64,000 nucleotides of DNA, from positions 88,361,891 through 88,425,890 of the forward strand of contig NC_090022.1 of assembly GCF_037176765.1 (NCBI RefSeq), written 5' to 3'. Each line of letters opens with the position of its first letter. Position 1 is the stretch's first letter. The notes beneath the pieces are model-generated. The model saw nothing but the letters and a program-made list of their open reading frames with translations, searched no databases and was not told the DNA's origin. This document shows, in pieces, positions 22,340 through 33,400 of the stretch. The translations under genes were made by a program, and so were the position numbers. The DNA comes from Anolis sagrei (lineage: Eukaryota > Chordata > Lepidosauria > Squamata > Anolidae).

Positions 22340-22750
22340 TAAGGGCCTTTCCACACAGACCTATATCCCAGAATCTCAGATAATGTAAGATTTATTGTTG
22401 AAAGCTTAATCACCTCTCAACAAAAGATTGCTCCAGGCACTAACAAGCCACACCAAACAACAGCCAGGCCATCAAATGCTAATCTAGGTGGTCAGTTGAA
22501 ACAGTCACACCTAGCTCCAGCATACAAGAGTCCTTTGTCCCACCTTGATCATTCCACAGATATATAAACCCTTTTTCCTAGTTCCAACAGACCTCACTAC
22601 CTCTGAGGATGCTTACCATAGATGCAAGGGAAACATCAGGAGAGAATGCCTCTAGAACATGGCCATATAGCCCAAAAAAACCTACAACAACCCAATGTGG
22701 GGTTTTTCTGCCTTGATATTCTGGGATATAGGGCTGTGTGGAAAGGTCCA
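22340..22750. mobile_element. Fold-back MITE (family A) split by a Penelope-like tail
   Basis: The left half is 'aagggcctttccacacagac' to about 22392. The right half is 'ggggtttttctgccttgata' to 'gctgtgtggaaaggtcc'. A Penelope-like tail fills the gap. A further partial copy of the same MITE abuts on the left (22280-22330). Confidence 0.7.
22393..22695 (+). mobile_element. Penelope-like element tail inside a MITE
   Basis: Carries the same 'gatatataaaccctttttcc', 'cctctgaggatgcttaccat' and 'aacatggccatatagccc' succession as the other copies. The host MITE must be older. Confidence 0.7.
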
Positions 22751-22755
22751 CAGTT

Positions 22756-24300
22756 GGAGGCTGGCCATTCCTGTGAAGAAGAAAGTCACTGAGGTATTTT
22801 ATTCAATCCAGCTGGAAAGGGTGACAGGTCACCGTGAATCGCAAAAGGAAGCCAACATGTTTGGTACAAGCAAAACACATTTTCATACTGTTCAGTCTTT
22901 TGTTTTTCCCGCTTCACACTGATTGGCAGAACCGGCCTTGACGTCACAGCCAGTTGGGAGGATTCCCTCTGCGAGGTGAGACTGTGGCGCCCACCAGCAA
23001 ATCAAAGAGTGTTCCCCACTTCCAATGCAGATTCTGACTCTCCAATGACTGGCGGGGCAGGATGACCAGTAGGACAAAACAATGCATAGTGTCTTGAGAG
23101 GATTACCGTGTCTAATGCCTCCAGTGCTAGTGTCCATTGAATTCCAGACCAGATATTGTCCAAGATGAGTGGATTATGCAGTCAGTTCCTGGGAAAGGGT
23201 AGATGGCATTGTGGATGACCGAGGCAGGACCTCCTGGTGTCCTGAAGGAGTGTTGGGTGATGAACATTCTCTTTGTGTCTAGGTGACTGCACAAAAAAAC
23301 CCCATCTTATGGATCCAGACATCCTCTGTACAGTCGGGAATCAATGTAGATGGATTGATTCCAGTGATGATGGGTGCTTGAATCCTATTGTTGTGATGAC
23401 GAGAAAGCGCTGGAGGTGACTTCCAGGTCAGGCAAAAGGTTACCTGAGCCTCAGTGTGGTGGCTTTATCTTCAAATAGTTTTATAAAATATAAAATATTA
23501 TAAGCATATACAGCAAAGGGGTCCGGGGATACTGGGAGCTCATGTCACCGGGAACCGAGGTACCCATGGGGACGAGGGTTGGTAAAGGGGATAGCTGGGG
23601 TGAAAAGGGAAAGAAGGATGGGAGCCCCGCTTTGAGGGCTGTGGGGGCTATGGGGGCCAAGCGGTTACCGGGGCCTGCTTCAAGGGACGAAGAGGGGAGA
23701 AAAGGACATAGGAGGCAAAAAGAGATACAAATAATCAAATAAGAGAATAATACACCATAGTGTATACTTATTGAAGTGTTAGTTTGTAATGGGGGGGGGG
23801 GGGGGGGAAGCATCCAGGACAATTGGTGCTACTTGGTTCTCCAATTGCTTCTCAGATGGTTTGCATACTGGATCCCGGTGAGGCTCTGAGCTTCCGTTCT
23901 CCGTGACTCTGTCATGGCTCCAACTATACTTTATTAATAATTTGACCACGCTCGATCTCAGTTTGACACTACTTTTACTGCCATGGCTCAATGCAATGGA
24001 ATAATGTTGTAGTTCTACAAGGTCTTGAGCCTTCTCATCCAAAGACTGCCGGTGCCTCACCAAATCACAACTCCTAGGTTTCCATAGCTATTTTCTGTCA
24101 AATGCTTTTCTTCATACAATGCATACATGGTGATTATATTTTATGTATAAATTACCTATCTGTCATAGAGCCACTAATAGGTTTGTTTTCTGTATTCCTG
24201 CTCCATTTTTAAATTGCAGGTAAGCAATTTCATTTCTGGGCAAATCCAACAAAGAAGACACATAAAGAAAAGATTCAGTGAGCATCAACACAAAGCCATG
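22756..24300. other. Intergenic DNA, no gene recognised
   Basis: Apart from a 17-base G tract at 23791-23807 and part of a family-B MITE near 23940-24090, nothing can be named. The stretch 22790-23460 is less AT-rich than its surroundings and may be an old unclassified repeat, but no protein motif was recognised. Confidence 0.4.
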
Positions 24301-24377
24301 ATTAATAATTTATTCTGAATAGTCATTTGAAGAAAAACATAAGCTGCAGTACTATACACTATTTGTACTAAGCTATT

Positions 24378-25084
24378 TTTATTCTTACTTTGCTCGAACA
24401 GAACTGTTTTACAACAGCACTGTAAAAAGGCAGAAGTGGAGTAGAAACAAGAATTCCACACAAAACTTAATATAATACCTTATTATTCACCCATATCCAT
24501 TGCCAAACCCAAAACCATCCTGTAATAATAATTTAGAAATTCCATTCAGCAAAAAAAAAAAAATGCACTGTTTTGTTTGGATGTCCCATACACTTAATTG
24601 TTTCTTATTCTTGATGGTGCGGTAGGAGAAGTCTTTTAAAATGGTCGATTCATTGCTCAGATGTTTCTGCAGCTACAAGAGGGTAATCAATCATTTCCTT
24701 TTTTATTATGTTTTTCTTTTCATGTTTCATATCACTAATTTATTAGAAGTTATCAACTGGAAGTAATAAAAATAATTTCTACTATATTCTGATGGCCCTT
24801 CTACACAGTCAGATAAAATCCAGATTATCTGCTTTGAATTGGATTATATGGCAGTGTAGACTCATATAATCCAGTTCAAAGCAGATAACATGGATTATAT
24901 GCTTTGATAATCTGGATTATATGATAGTGTAGAAGGGGCTCTAGATTGTCTGTGCTTCTTTATTAGTAATTCCTCTCACCTTGACCACACTCCGAAGTTC
25001 CTTACCTGTTCCTGCCACAGTTTTCACTGATGGTAGGTATGTGTTTATAGGCTTGCCAGGGTCAGGATAGTCTCTTGGCCACTG
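24378..25084 (-). CDS. Candidate unassigned minus-strand exons
   Basis: The internal exon 25084-25006 (79 nt) has a good acceptor ('ctgttctag') and a consensus donor ('aacag' then 'gtaagg'). Only one of its three frames is open. That frame encodes 26 residues including WPRDYPDPGKPINTYLPS, which looks like protein rather than random translation. A fitting terminal exon could start at 24672 or 24666 after 'ctcttgtag' or 'ctgcag'. It would add a few residues ending in ETSEQ, with a stop at 24650-24652 and a minus-strand AATAAA at 24378-24383. A MITE (24793-24940) lies in the intron between. No upstream exon or start codon was found between 25100 and 27200, and I do not recognise the protein. It could be a small conserved gene or a decayed one. 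Confidence 0.33.
24793..24940. mobile_element. Fold-back MITE (family A)
   Basis: Ends 'ggcccttctacacag' and 'gtgtagaaggggct', with the internal pair 'gaattggattatatggcag' and 'cataatccagttcaaagc'-type arms. It lies in the intron of the candidate minus-strand gene. Confidence 0.7.
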
Positions 25085-25771
25085 CTAGAACAGAACAGAA
25101 TAGATCAGACAGAATGCAATAACCAGAAAACTAATCTCACTCAGAAATATGCTGACAGTGTCTCCACGGTGTCCCATAACACATGTTTCTTTCTCAACAG
25201 ATCCCCACCCACTCAGAGCCAAAACTGTCTAATGGCATCACTGGCTGCAGGTGAAGACATGTTGGTATATTATCTATTAAAATGGGAAACACTGTAGAAC
25301 ACTGAAAAATAAAATTTCAAAAAGATGTCTACTTTAAACTATTTTCCCTAATGTGCTATTACTTATTTGGGTTTTAAAAATATTCTTCTGGCATTAATTT
25401 GATACATTTAAACACTGGTTAAATAACACTTATCTGAAATGCTAAGAACCAGAAGTATTTTAGTTTTTTTAAATAACTGATTTTGCATATACATACAGAA
25501 CAAGTTATCCAGGAGATGGGATACAAGCCAAAATATGAAATTAATTAATAATGTCTCCATATTTTATACACATAGCCTGAAGATAAATTTATACACAATA
25601 TTTTTTTAACAATTTTATGAAACAAAGATGTTGTTTTCTCAGGAATCCACTGAATGATTTTGCATTTCAAAATTCCAGATAATGAATGCTCAACCTGCTC
25701 ATTCAACTTGTTATAAATAATCTATGAAAACAATGTGGCTGCAGTAGTTTTAAAAGACCTAAATCCCAACT

Positions 25772-25902
25772 TATAGAATCAAAGAGTTGGAAGAGACCTC
25801 ATGGGCCATCCAGTCCAACCCCATTCTGCCAAGAAGCAGGAATATTGCATTCAAATCACCCCTGACAAATGGCCATCCAGCCTCTGTTTAAACTTTAAGA
25901 TT
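25772..25902 (-). mobile_element. CR1 LINE 3' end fragment
   Basis: Minus-strand copy of the CR1 tail: 'agagttggaagagacctcat' and 'ggccatccagcctctgttta' correspond to the end of the CR1 at 46996-47611. Confidence 0.75.
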
Positions 25903-26261
25903 TTGTTTTTAGTCTCTCAGTCCCTTCACACCTTTGTAAGAGTTAACAAAACACTAGCAATTCCTTAGGTAGGATGAGGGGATGCCAAGAATTACTGTAT
26001 TGTCCCATAGGAGAAGACGGGAATCCTATATCTAATTGCCTGGAAATGGATTCTTTTGCACTTCATGAAACTTGGTTCTCCCAAGACTAACGTGTATGGG
26101 CAGGCCTGTTCACACTACGGTGTGATAAATCCACGTTAACTATAATGTCTGTCTGGGGCATAGTTTATGGAGGGTTGTTGAGATTTCTCTGCTAGAGAGC
26201 TCTAGTGTGTCACCAAACTACATCTCAGGAGTCCATAGGTTGCCTTCATGACTGTAGAACT

Positions 26262-26417
26262 CCAATCTTTGTTGTTGTTCTGACTTATGGTGATCCTGTC
26301 GTGGGATTTTCTTGACAAGATTTGTTCAACAAAGGTTTGCCATTGCTTTCCTTTGAGGCTGAGAGAGTGTGACTTGCCCAACTAACTTTTCCCTGCCAAC
26401 TAACTCATCTGCCAGAC
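26262..26417 (-). repeat. tRNA-derived SINE (family C)
   Basis: 'tgacttatggtgatcctgtc' and 'tttgccattgctttcctttg' are the reverse complement of the SINE 3' half seen at 59865-60085. Confidence 0.6.
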
Positions 26418-26573
26418 TAAGACCCCTTCCACACAGCTGAATAAAATCTCACATTTTCTGCTTTGAACTGGAATATATGGCAGTGAGGATTCAGATAATC
26501 CAGTTCAAAGCAGATATTGTGGGATTTTCTGCCTTGACATTCTGGGATATAGGGCTGTGTGGAAGGGCTCTTA
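26418..26573. mobile_element. Fold-back MITE (family A), well preserved
   Basis: Outer ends 'taagaccccttccacacagc' and 'ggctgtgtggaagggctctt' pair as an inverted repeat. The internal arms around 'ctgctttgaactgg' and 'ccagttcaaagcag' are perfect inverted copies. Confidence 0.75.
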
Positions 26574-26702
26574 GTCCTTGATGAGGACTACAAACTTGTT
26601 CAGGGTATGGTTAAGTTTCAATAGAAAGTTGTGCGTATGCCTTACAAAATTCATACTTGTCTCCATGTGGATATAACCACAAATAGAAAAAACACCCCAC
26701 AC

Positions 26703-26800
26703 AGAGGTTGTGACCTCACAACCTGAGAATGCCTGCCATAGATGCAGGCGAGAATGCTTCTAGAATATGGCCATACAGCCTGAAAAACTTACAACTCAAA
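26703..26800 (+). mobile_element. Penelope-like element tail fragment
   Basis: 'gaatgcctgccatagatgca' then 'atatggccatacagcctg', the end of the Penelope-like tail. Confidence 0.6.
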
Positions 26801-26820
26801 CACCCCATAGGCAACCCCTA

Positions 26821-26965
26821 AACTAAAGGCACCAGATCCCATCTAATCTTGGGTGCTAAGCAGGGTTGGCCCTGGCTAGTACTTGGATGTTGTTGTAAAT
26901 GAAGGAACTGGCAAAACCACCTGTGGGCATTACTTACCTAAGAAACCCTGTGAAATTAATGAGGC
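26821..26965 (+). repeat. 5S-rRNA-derived SINE
   Basis: 'cccatctaatcttgggtgct', 'aagcagggttggccctggct' and 'agtacttggatg' follow the 3' two thirds of a 5S rRNA gene (internal promoter region), then a SINE body 'gaaggaactggcaaaaccac'. This is the 5S-type SINE known in lizards; three more copies lie at 49735, 52140 and 58183. Confidence 0.75.
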
Positions 26966-27191
26966 TGAATACATGGATGGAACAAGAGGGCTATGCTGGT
27001 GCCTATAATATACTCCTAAACATATCAGGACCTAACTGCATGAGTTATAGGGAAGGGAGGTTGCTATCTGCTCCCGACCATCAAGCCTCGAAGCTCGTAG
27101 AATGCATACTGAATGACAAAAGAGCGACCGCGCATTTCAAAATGGACCCTCGCCGGCTGCCGTAGCCGCTGGCTTGGGCTGCAGTTTCTTT

Positions 27192-27206
27192 GGTTGCCTG
27201 GCAACC
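27192..27206. promoter_or_regulatory. NME5: RFX X-box palindrome at the NME5 promoter
   Basis: 'ggttgcctggcaacc' is a perfect 7+1+7 palindrome matching the RFX-family X-box that drives ciliary genes. It sits in a short GC-rich stretch 3.3 kb upstream of the NME5 start codon and just before the proposed first exon. NME5 is a motile-cilium protein, so the site is biologically expected. Because the motif is symmetric it could also serve a minus-strand transcript. Confidence 0.7.
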
Positions 27207-27209
27207 GCA

Positions 27210-27381
27210 TCTGGGGCGAGAGGTCTAATTTAGCAGGTATGCGGGGCCAATTCCTCTGTTCATCAGGCCCCAGGTGGAAGCGCGGAAGGGTTTTCTCTTT
27301 GGCAACTGCAAAGGGCAACGGAAGAAATGACAATGATCCCGGGAAGGGCGGCAGAGGGGTTTCAAGGGGCCAGGGAGTGAG
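27210..27381 (+). other. NME5: Proposed non-coding NME5 exon 1
   Basis: The first ATG exon of NME5 begins at a splice acceptor (30440), so an upstream untranslated exon is required. The GC-rich stretch after the X-box ends in 'gagtgag' followed by 'gtaaac', a usable donor after 27381. A second possible donor, 'cag' before 'gtatgc', lies near 27235. The start site is a guess. Confidence 0.4.
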
Positions 27382-27423
27382 GTAAACGTTTACTTCGGGG
27401 GATTTTAATTCAAGATACACTGT

Positions 27424-27634
27424 GGGTGCATCCACACTCTAGGATTAATGCAGTCTGACACCACTTCAACTGCCTTGGCTCAGTGCTGTGGAATCCTGGG
27501 AGTTGTAGTTCTACAAGGTCTTGAGCCTTCTGCTGGTACCTCCACCAATCTACATCTTCCGGGATTCCTTAACATCGAGCCATGGCCGTTAAAGGGGCGT
27601 CAAACTACGTTAAGTGTAAAGTGGAGATGTATCT
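27424..27634. mobile_element. Fold-back MITE (family B)
   Basis: 'gggtgcatccacactctagg' pairs with 'gtgtaaagtggagatgtatc', and the inner 'gacaccacttcaactgcc' pairs with 'gccgttaaaggggcgtc'. NME5 intron 1. Confidence 0.65.
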
Positions 27635-27956
27635 AATGTTAACTGGGAGCCCTGTTACATTTCACTATTATCCCACTTTAACTGCCATGGTAACATCCTT
27701 TGAAATCCCAAAATGTACACTTTAGGGAGGGAGGGAGGAAGGGACCTTGGGCCTCACTAAACAACAAGCCTTAGGATGCCTCAAGGTGGCGCCATAGCAG
27801 GTAAAGTGGAATACCAGTAGTCCTTGCTCCATCATCACTTACAGTGGGTCTCCTCGTCAGCTGGACTTTGGTTCCAGTAACTCTCAGTAGATACCAGCAT
27901 CCGTGGATGCTCGTCCCACTGTACACAATGACATGGTGACATAGAGTCCCTTATAT

Positions 27957-28305
27957 TTGTTGTTGTTGTTTATTCATTCAGTCACTTCCAACTCTTTGTG
28001 ACCTCATGGACCAGCCCACGCCAGAGCTCCCTGTCGGCCGTCACCACCCCCAGCTCCTTCAAGGTCAAGCCAGTCACTTCAAGGGTACCAACCATCCATC
28101 TGGCCCTTGGTCGGCCCTTCTTCCTTTTTCCTTCCATTTCCCCCAGCATCATTGTCTTCTCCAAGCTTTCCTGTCTTCTCATGATGTGGCCAAAGTACTT
28201 CTTCTTTGCCTCTAATATCCTTCCCTCCAGTGAGCAGCTGGGCATTATTTCCCAGAGTATGGACTGGTTAGATCTTATATCCTGTATATAAAATGGCAAA
28301 ATCAA
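27957..28305 (-). mobile_element. BovB (RTE) LINE 3' fragment
   Basis: The minus strand translates to remnants of the BovB C-terminus, including YFGHIMRRQESLEKTM and KGRPRARWM. The 3' end carries 'ggtcacaaagagttggaagt' and a CAA-rich tail. It has diverged from the copy at 62505 and is truncated. NME5 intron 1. Confidence 0.85.
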
Positions 28306-28496
28306 GGTCTGCTGTAACGAAGCCTCCCAGCTGCTGGCACCAAATTATGTAAAGAAGTACTATTTCCACTGAATGTGAGGAAGTCCAAATTTTCCCTGAT
28401 GCCAACAATATTTGTAAGGAACCTTCTTTTAGATATCAATTAAGCTGCCAGCAATATGTCTAGAGACGCTGGTTTATGTCTCTGTTTATCTTTAGT

Positions 28497-29156
28497 TGTG
28501 TTGTGAGGTGACGTTGGTAGTGTGGAATGCACCAAGCATAAAGCAATGGAGGAGACAGGTTTGAAATATAAAGAGAACAAGTTTTATTGTTAACAGAACG
28601 TAATTGTTGCAGTTTTGAGAATTTGAACTTGGCACAAGGCTTGATGTTACAAAATGGCTGGTTTGAGATACATTCAAGCTTCTGATGTTACAATTCTATA
28701 AACTCCTTCTTTAGTGAAGTGCTTTTATTACTTCAGAGTTCCCTATTGTGAATATTCCACACTGTTTGTCCTATACTCGGATCAAACCACTTTCCTTACT
28801 GGCAATCCTTAAAACCCCTTCTGTTAGATTCTTTTAACCTAAGCAATCTAACAAGGTAACACTTTCAGCTCTCTTGCTGAAGAAATATTCACAAATCCTA
28901 AGAACTAACTGAATTCTCACAGCTTCACAACCCAGAGCCCTAACTGACTCTGATCCTCTTCCCCGGGTCTCATCCACCGGACTGACTATTAACTGTCGCT
29001 TTCAAACCTTTTATTCCTTAAACTCCGCCCACCTCCTCTGAGGCCTTGTTACCATGGCAACCTATCTCTTACAGTTAGGCCATAGCAACTAATGTAAACC
29101 CTAAATACAGTTTAAACACAGTACATTAAACACTCTATAATAAACATTTCTCTACA
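28497..29156 (-). mobile_element. Probable solo LTR (endogenous retrovirus-like), fossil
   Basis: On the minus strand this roughly 660-bp unit starts TGTAGAG and ends in ...ACAACA. It contains an upstream 'aataaaagg' TATA-like box and a downstream 'caataaaacttgttctc' polyadenylation region, the layout of an LTR. No internal region or second LTR is present, so it would be a recombined solo copy. No clear target duplication was resolved, and the boundaries are approximate. An RFX-like palindrome, gttaccatggcaac, lies at 29048-29061. NME5 intron 1. Confidence 0.5.
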
Positions 29157-29159
29157 TCT

Positions 29160-30440
29160 GCCTTTTGTAATTTATGTTTGCGGAGGGGGGGGGGTATGTT
29201 CAAGCCATGGATAGTCGAATGTATGGATGCAGAATCTGTTTATATGGAGAGCCAGCTTTAGTGTGCTAGTTGTGTGGAGTTTCTTAGGATCTTGTGTAAC
29301 CTTTTTCACAAATAAACTCAGTGGCCTGAGATTGGGGATTTTTTAAAATGGTATTTGTTGTAAGTTATTTATTTCTTATATATGGTGTAGGCCAATTGGG
29401 TTATTTGCTTTAATTGATTTATGATGTTTTAGTTGAATATGTATTGTGTTTATTTCTGTTTTATAAATCATTATATGCCACTTTAAATTCCACTCATGGG
29501 ACAAAAGCGGAATAAAAATGAATTAATAATAATAATAATAATAATACTTTGAGAAATAGAGCTTGCTGAGTAAAAACCATGAGTAAAAAAAGGCAGAAGT
29601 CAACGGGCAACCTTTTTTCTAGACAATAGCAGGGAGCATCTGCCAGTTTCTACCTATTATCCAACTCTTAAAGCCAGAATTATCAGAGCAACAGCCATCT
29701 CAAAAAAATACTTCTTTAGGCTCTATATCCCAGGATCTGATTCCAGGTTTTCTGTTTATCTCAGATTATCTGGCAGTGCAGACTCATATTTAAAGCAGAA
29801 AACCTGGGATCAGATCCTGGGATATAGGGTGTGTCTAGATGACCCTGGGAGGGTTATGTGACTGTAAACATGATTATGACTTCAAGTGACATGTAGACTC
29901 CATGAATTTCATAGGGTTTTCATAGGCAAGGGATACTAAAAGATTGTTATCACGTTTAAATTAGTGGGATTTATATCTGAATGAAACAATTTGGTTGACA
30001 ATTTTTCTCTTTTCCCAAAAAGGCTACCAGAGTGGCATTTTAGGAAATACTGTCCCTGCTCAAGGCTAGCAGCATAAAAGAAAAGCTACAAGAAGAAAGG
30101 AGATGGAAGGAGGAGGGGAAAAGGGAAACCCAAACAGTAGTTATTCATTTTCATAATTCTGTCCGGCATTTATACGGAAAGCTCGGTCCCTGTAGCTGGT
30201 GACTGGGTTAGGTTGGTTTCTTCAAGCCATGATATTTTTATTGGAACTCAGGGATGCTGCCTTCCTGTGTGTCTGTCAACTCAGCAGTTCCAGGAAAACT
30301 TATTTAGAGTAACGGTACATGGGATAAGGTTGTGTGTTTAGACAGAATGGGTGAGAATTACCCTGAAAGGCTCAGGTTTCTATTTATCCACTTTCCTTAT
30401 AAGAGTAAAAACAATGGGCTCAACGAATATATCATTTCAG
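29160..30440. other. NME5: Remaining part of NME5 intron 1
   Basis: Holds a LINE-type 3' terminus with a TAA run near 29500-29550 and a fold-back MITE at 29719-29840. Nothing else was recognised. The acceptor 'atcatttcag' ends at 30440. Confidence 0.5.
29719..29840. mobile_element. Fold-back MITE (family A relative)
   Basis: 'ctctatatcccaggatctga' and 'cagatcctgggatatagg' are inverted copies, with inner arms around 'aggttttctg'. It lacks the 'ccttccacacag' outer ends of the other copies. Confidence 0.55.
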
Positions 30441-30473
30441 TGAAAGAAGACGGCTTGAATCTTAACTGCAAAA

Positions 30474-33400
30474 ATGCAGATGTTGATGCCTGAACCTCAA
30501 ATCTATGTTGAAAGAACTCTAGCAATCATTAAGCCAGATATCATCAGCAAAGAAGTAGAAATAGAAGATATCATTCTCAGATCGGGATTCACCATTACTC
30601 AGGTAACCAAAAAAGTAAAGTTTTGCAAAAATAACTACAAATTGAAATATGGTTTAAATTAGAAAATAAAATGGCTGTTATACTTCAGCATAACAGTTAC
30701 TTTCTTTCGGTTTAAGGGAGATATTGACAAGCTGGAATGTGTCCAGAGGAGGGCGACTAAAATGATCAAGGGTCTGGAGAACAAGCCCTATGAAGAGCAG
30801 CTTAAAGAGCCGGGCATGTTTAGCCTGTAGAAGAGAAGGCGGAGAGGAGACATGGTGGCCATGTATAATATGTAAGGGGAAGTCATAGGGGGGATAGAGC
30901 AAGCTTGTTTCTGCTGTCTTGGAGACAAGGACGCGGAACAATGGCTTCAAACCACAGAAACGGAGATTCCACCTGAACATTAGGAAGAACTTCCTGACTG
31001 TGAGAGCTGTTCAGCAGTGGAACTCTCTGCTCCAGAGTGTGGTGGAGGCTCCTTCTTTGGAGGCTTTTAAACATGGATGGCCATCTGTCGGGGATGCTTT
31101 GAATGCAGTTTTCCTGCTTCTTGGCAGGGGGCTGGATTGGATGGCGCACAAGGTCTTTTCCAACTCTATGATTCTATGATTCTATTATTCAGTTACTGGC
31201 ACACCGAAGCAAGACTTATAATATGTTTGCCATGTTTTCAGATAGACTCACAGTGAATACCTTTCATATTCCCCATGAAAAGTGTAGGAATGCTAAAAAG
31301 CTGATGTGGGATTGTAGAAGGTGGTGTTCTTCAAGCATGAAATGCATTTGAACATCTAGTTACTGCATTTGCATTTAGGGTAGAGAGATTTATTTTTCTT
31401 TCATAATCCAGAAATATTCCAATGGTGGTTTAAAAACCCCAGAAAATACAGTACTGCTCCCATGAAACTGATTGCATGGTTTCATTGTTTTTAGGTTTTG
31501 TCTAGTTACTGCAAAAATACTCGTGCATTTATTTTCTATTTTATGCAGGTATTTTAAATCTAAGCAAACTATGCATCATAATAATGTAGAAAAAGAAAAG
31601 GAGAAATGAAATGTAATTGCATATAAAGAAAATAGATTGTGAAGCTGTTTCTAGAAGCAATCCAATTTGGAAATGCCAAGATAGTATAGTGGCTTGAATG
31701 TTGCACTAAGACTCCAGAAGACCAATATTGGAATCCCAGCTCAGATGTGGAGACCTACTGGGTTACATTCAGCCTCAGATGAAAACAATCATAAGCCCTG
31801 CGATGGGTTCATATTAGGGTTGCTGTTAGTCATAAGTGATCTGGGAGCAAAACAGCTCACACACAATTCACCATTAGAAATTGGATTCGTATTTTAAACA
31901 ATGTTGTACATAGTTTTCTTTAGTTCAGCTAAAAGTAATCAGAGCATGGAGTGATACATTACATTTTAGAAATCCTTAGTTACATTTATAGCCTTGAAGC
32001 ACACAAATTATTTTTATTTTAATGTAAACCCATGCCCAAACTGTTAGTTTTTTTTAAAAAAAAAAACGCACTTAAAAAAAGATAACTCTTTAATTTTCCA
32101 TTTTTCAACAGGGACCAATAGTGTGACATTGGTTTTTAGTAACTGGTTGGTTCACAGCAGCACAAAGCACAGCATGAGTCCTCAGCTTAAACCATGTGGT
32201 ATTCTCCCACCATTCAGTGAAGACATACACCTGTAGCAATTATTGTGTATGTATTACATTTTTATTCCACCTTCCCTCCAGTTTACTCAGGGTGGCTTAC
32301 ATGGCTCTTCGCATCCCCACTACCCGTTCACAACACCCATGTGAGGTAGGTCATGGTGTGAGAGAATGGTAGTTACAAGATCACCTGGTGAGTTTCATGG
32401 AGAGTGATGACTTGAACTTTGATCGTCTGAATGGGAAGATTGTGTGCCCCACTCCAATTTTGGAGTGGAACTCCCAAAAGCTCCAGTGAGCATAGCCAAT
32501 GATGGTGAATGCGAAGAGCTGCAGTCTAGCAACATTATTCCACCCATAGTTTAATTTTTGTAAAAGGAATTAGGTAATGTATTTACACTACAGAAGAATT
32601 TACACTCTGCCAGTTGTAATGTATAGTTATGCCATTGTTATTCTTAAAATGAATTATTACAAGTAACACGGTTATTTCCAAGCTCTAAAACTAACTTATC
32701 TACCAGGAAGTATTGAAATTCAAAGCTGATAGGTCATCAGTTTGAATTTGTTAAATGCCATCTTCCACAAACCATTATAAAAATGTGTTATTAAGGTCAG
32801 AATCATTGGGTTGCTGTGAGTTTTTTGGGCTTCCAGAAGAGAGAATGCTTCTGGAATCTGGTCATGCAACCCGGAAAACTTCACAGCAACCCATTATAAA
32901 AATATCCACAAATACCCAGATCAGGTAAATCGTTCTGGAAATATTGTAGCAATGAACAAGTTCCAAAAACTGACCACTAGATGCTGCTATTGTATAGTTC
33001 TTACTTTGGAAAATTGATGAGTTTTTTTCCCTAAACAAATTCTCAAATCCATTTTGTAATACAGGTAATATTTTCATTAAGCTAATGACAAAGGCACAAG
33101 AAAACACTGTAAAGGCGGGGAAGGGTGTTACAGGTCTCCTTGTCAGGCAAAGAGTGCAACCTGATGAACCTAATATAATAATCGGCCAATCCTTCTTGTC
33201 ATAGCCTCTTATACAATGTGCAAATAACATGGTTTTCCCCACCTGTTTCTTTTAATGTCTGACTGATTATGGGAACTGTGTGGATATTTTTGTGCCATTT
33301 TGGCTCCCCTAATAAAATTCCAGCTGTATAAGTACTAACAAGAAGAATGCCATATTATAAACTAGGCCATTGCTTTAAGGACCAGAGGTTCCAGTTAATT

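Noticed and set aside
22790-23460. Possible gene or tyrosine-recombinase-type element
   Set aside because: Composition differs from the surroundings, but no motif could be named on either strand.
25202-25250. Plus-strand exon-like interval with 'tttctcaacag' acceptor and 'ctgcaggtgaag' donor
   Set aside because: Only 48 nt, no partner exons, and the peptide is not distinctive. Taken as chance splice-site pairing.
27064-27435. 123-codon minus-strand frame over the NME5 promoter
   Set aside because: Overlaps the X-box and proposed exon 1, no convincing donor and no recognisable protein. It could only matter if the orphan exon at 25006 proves to have its first exon here.
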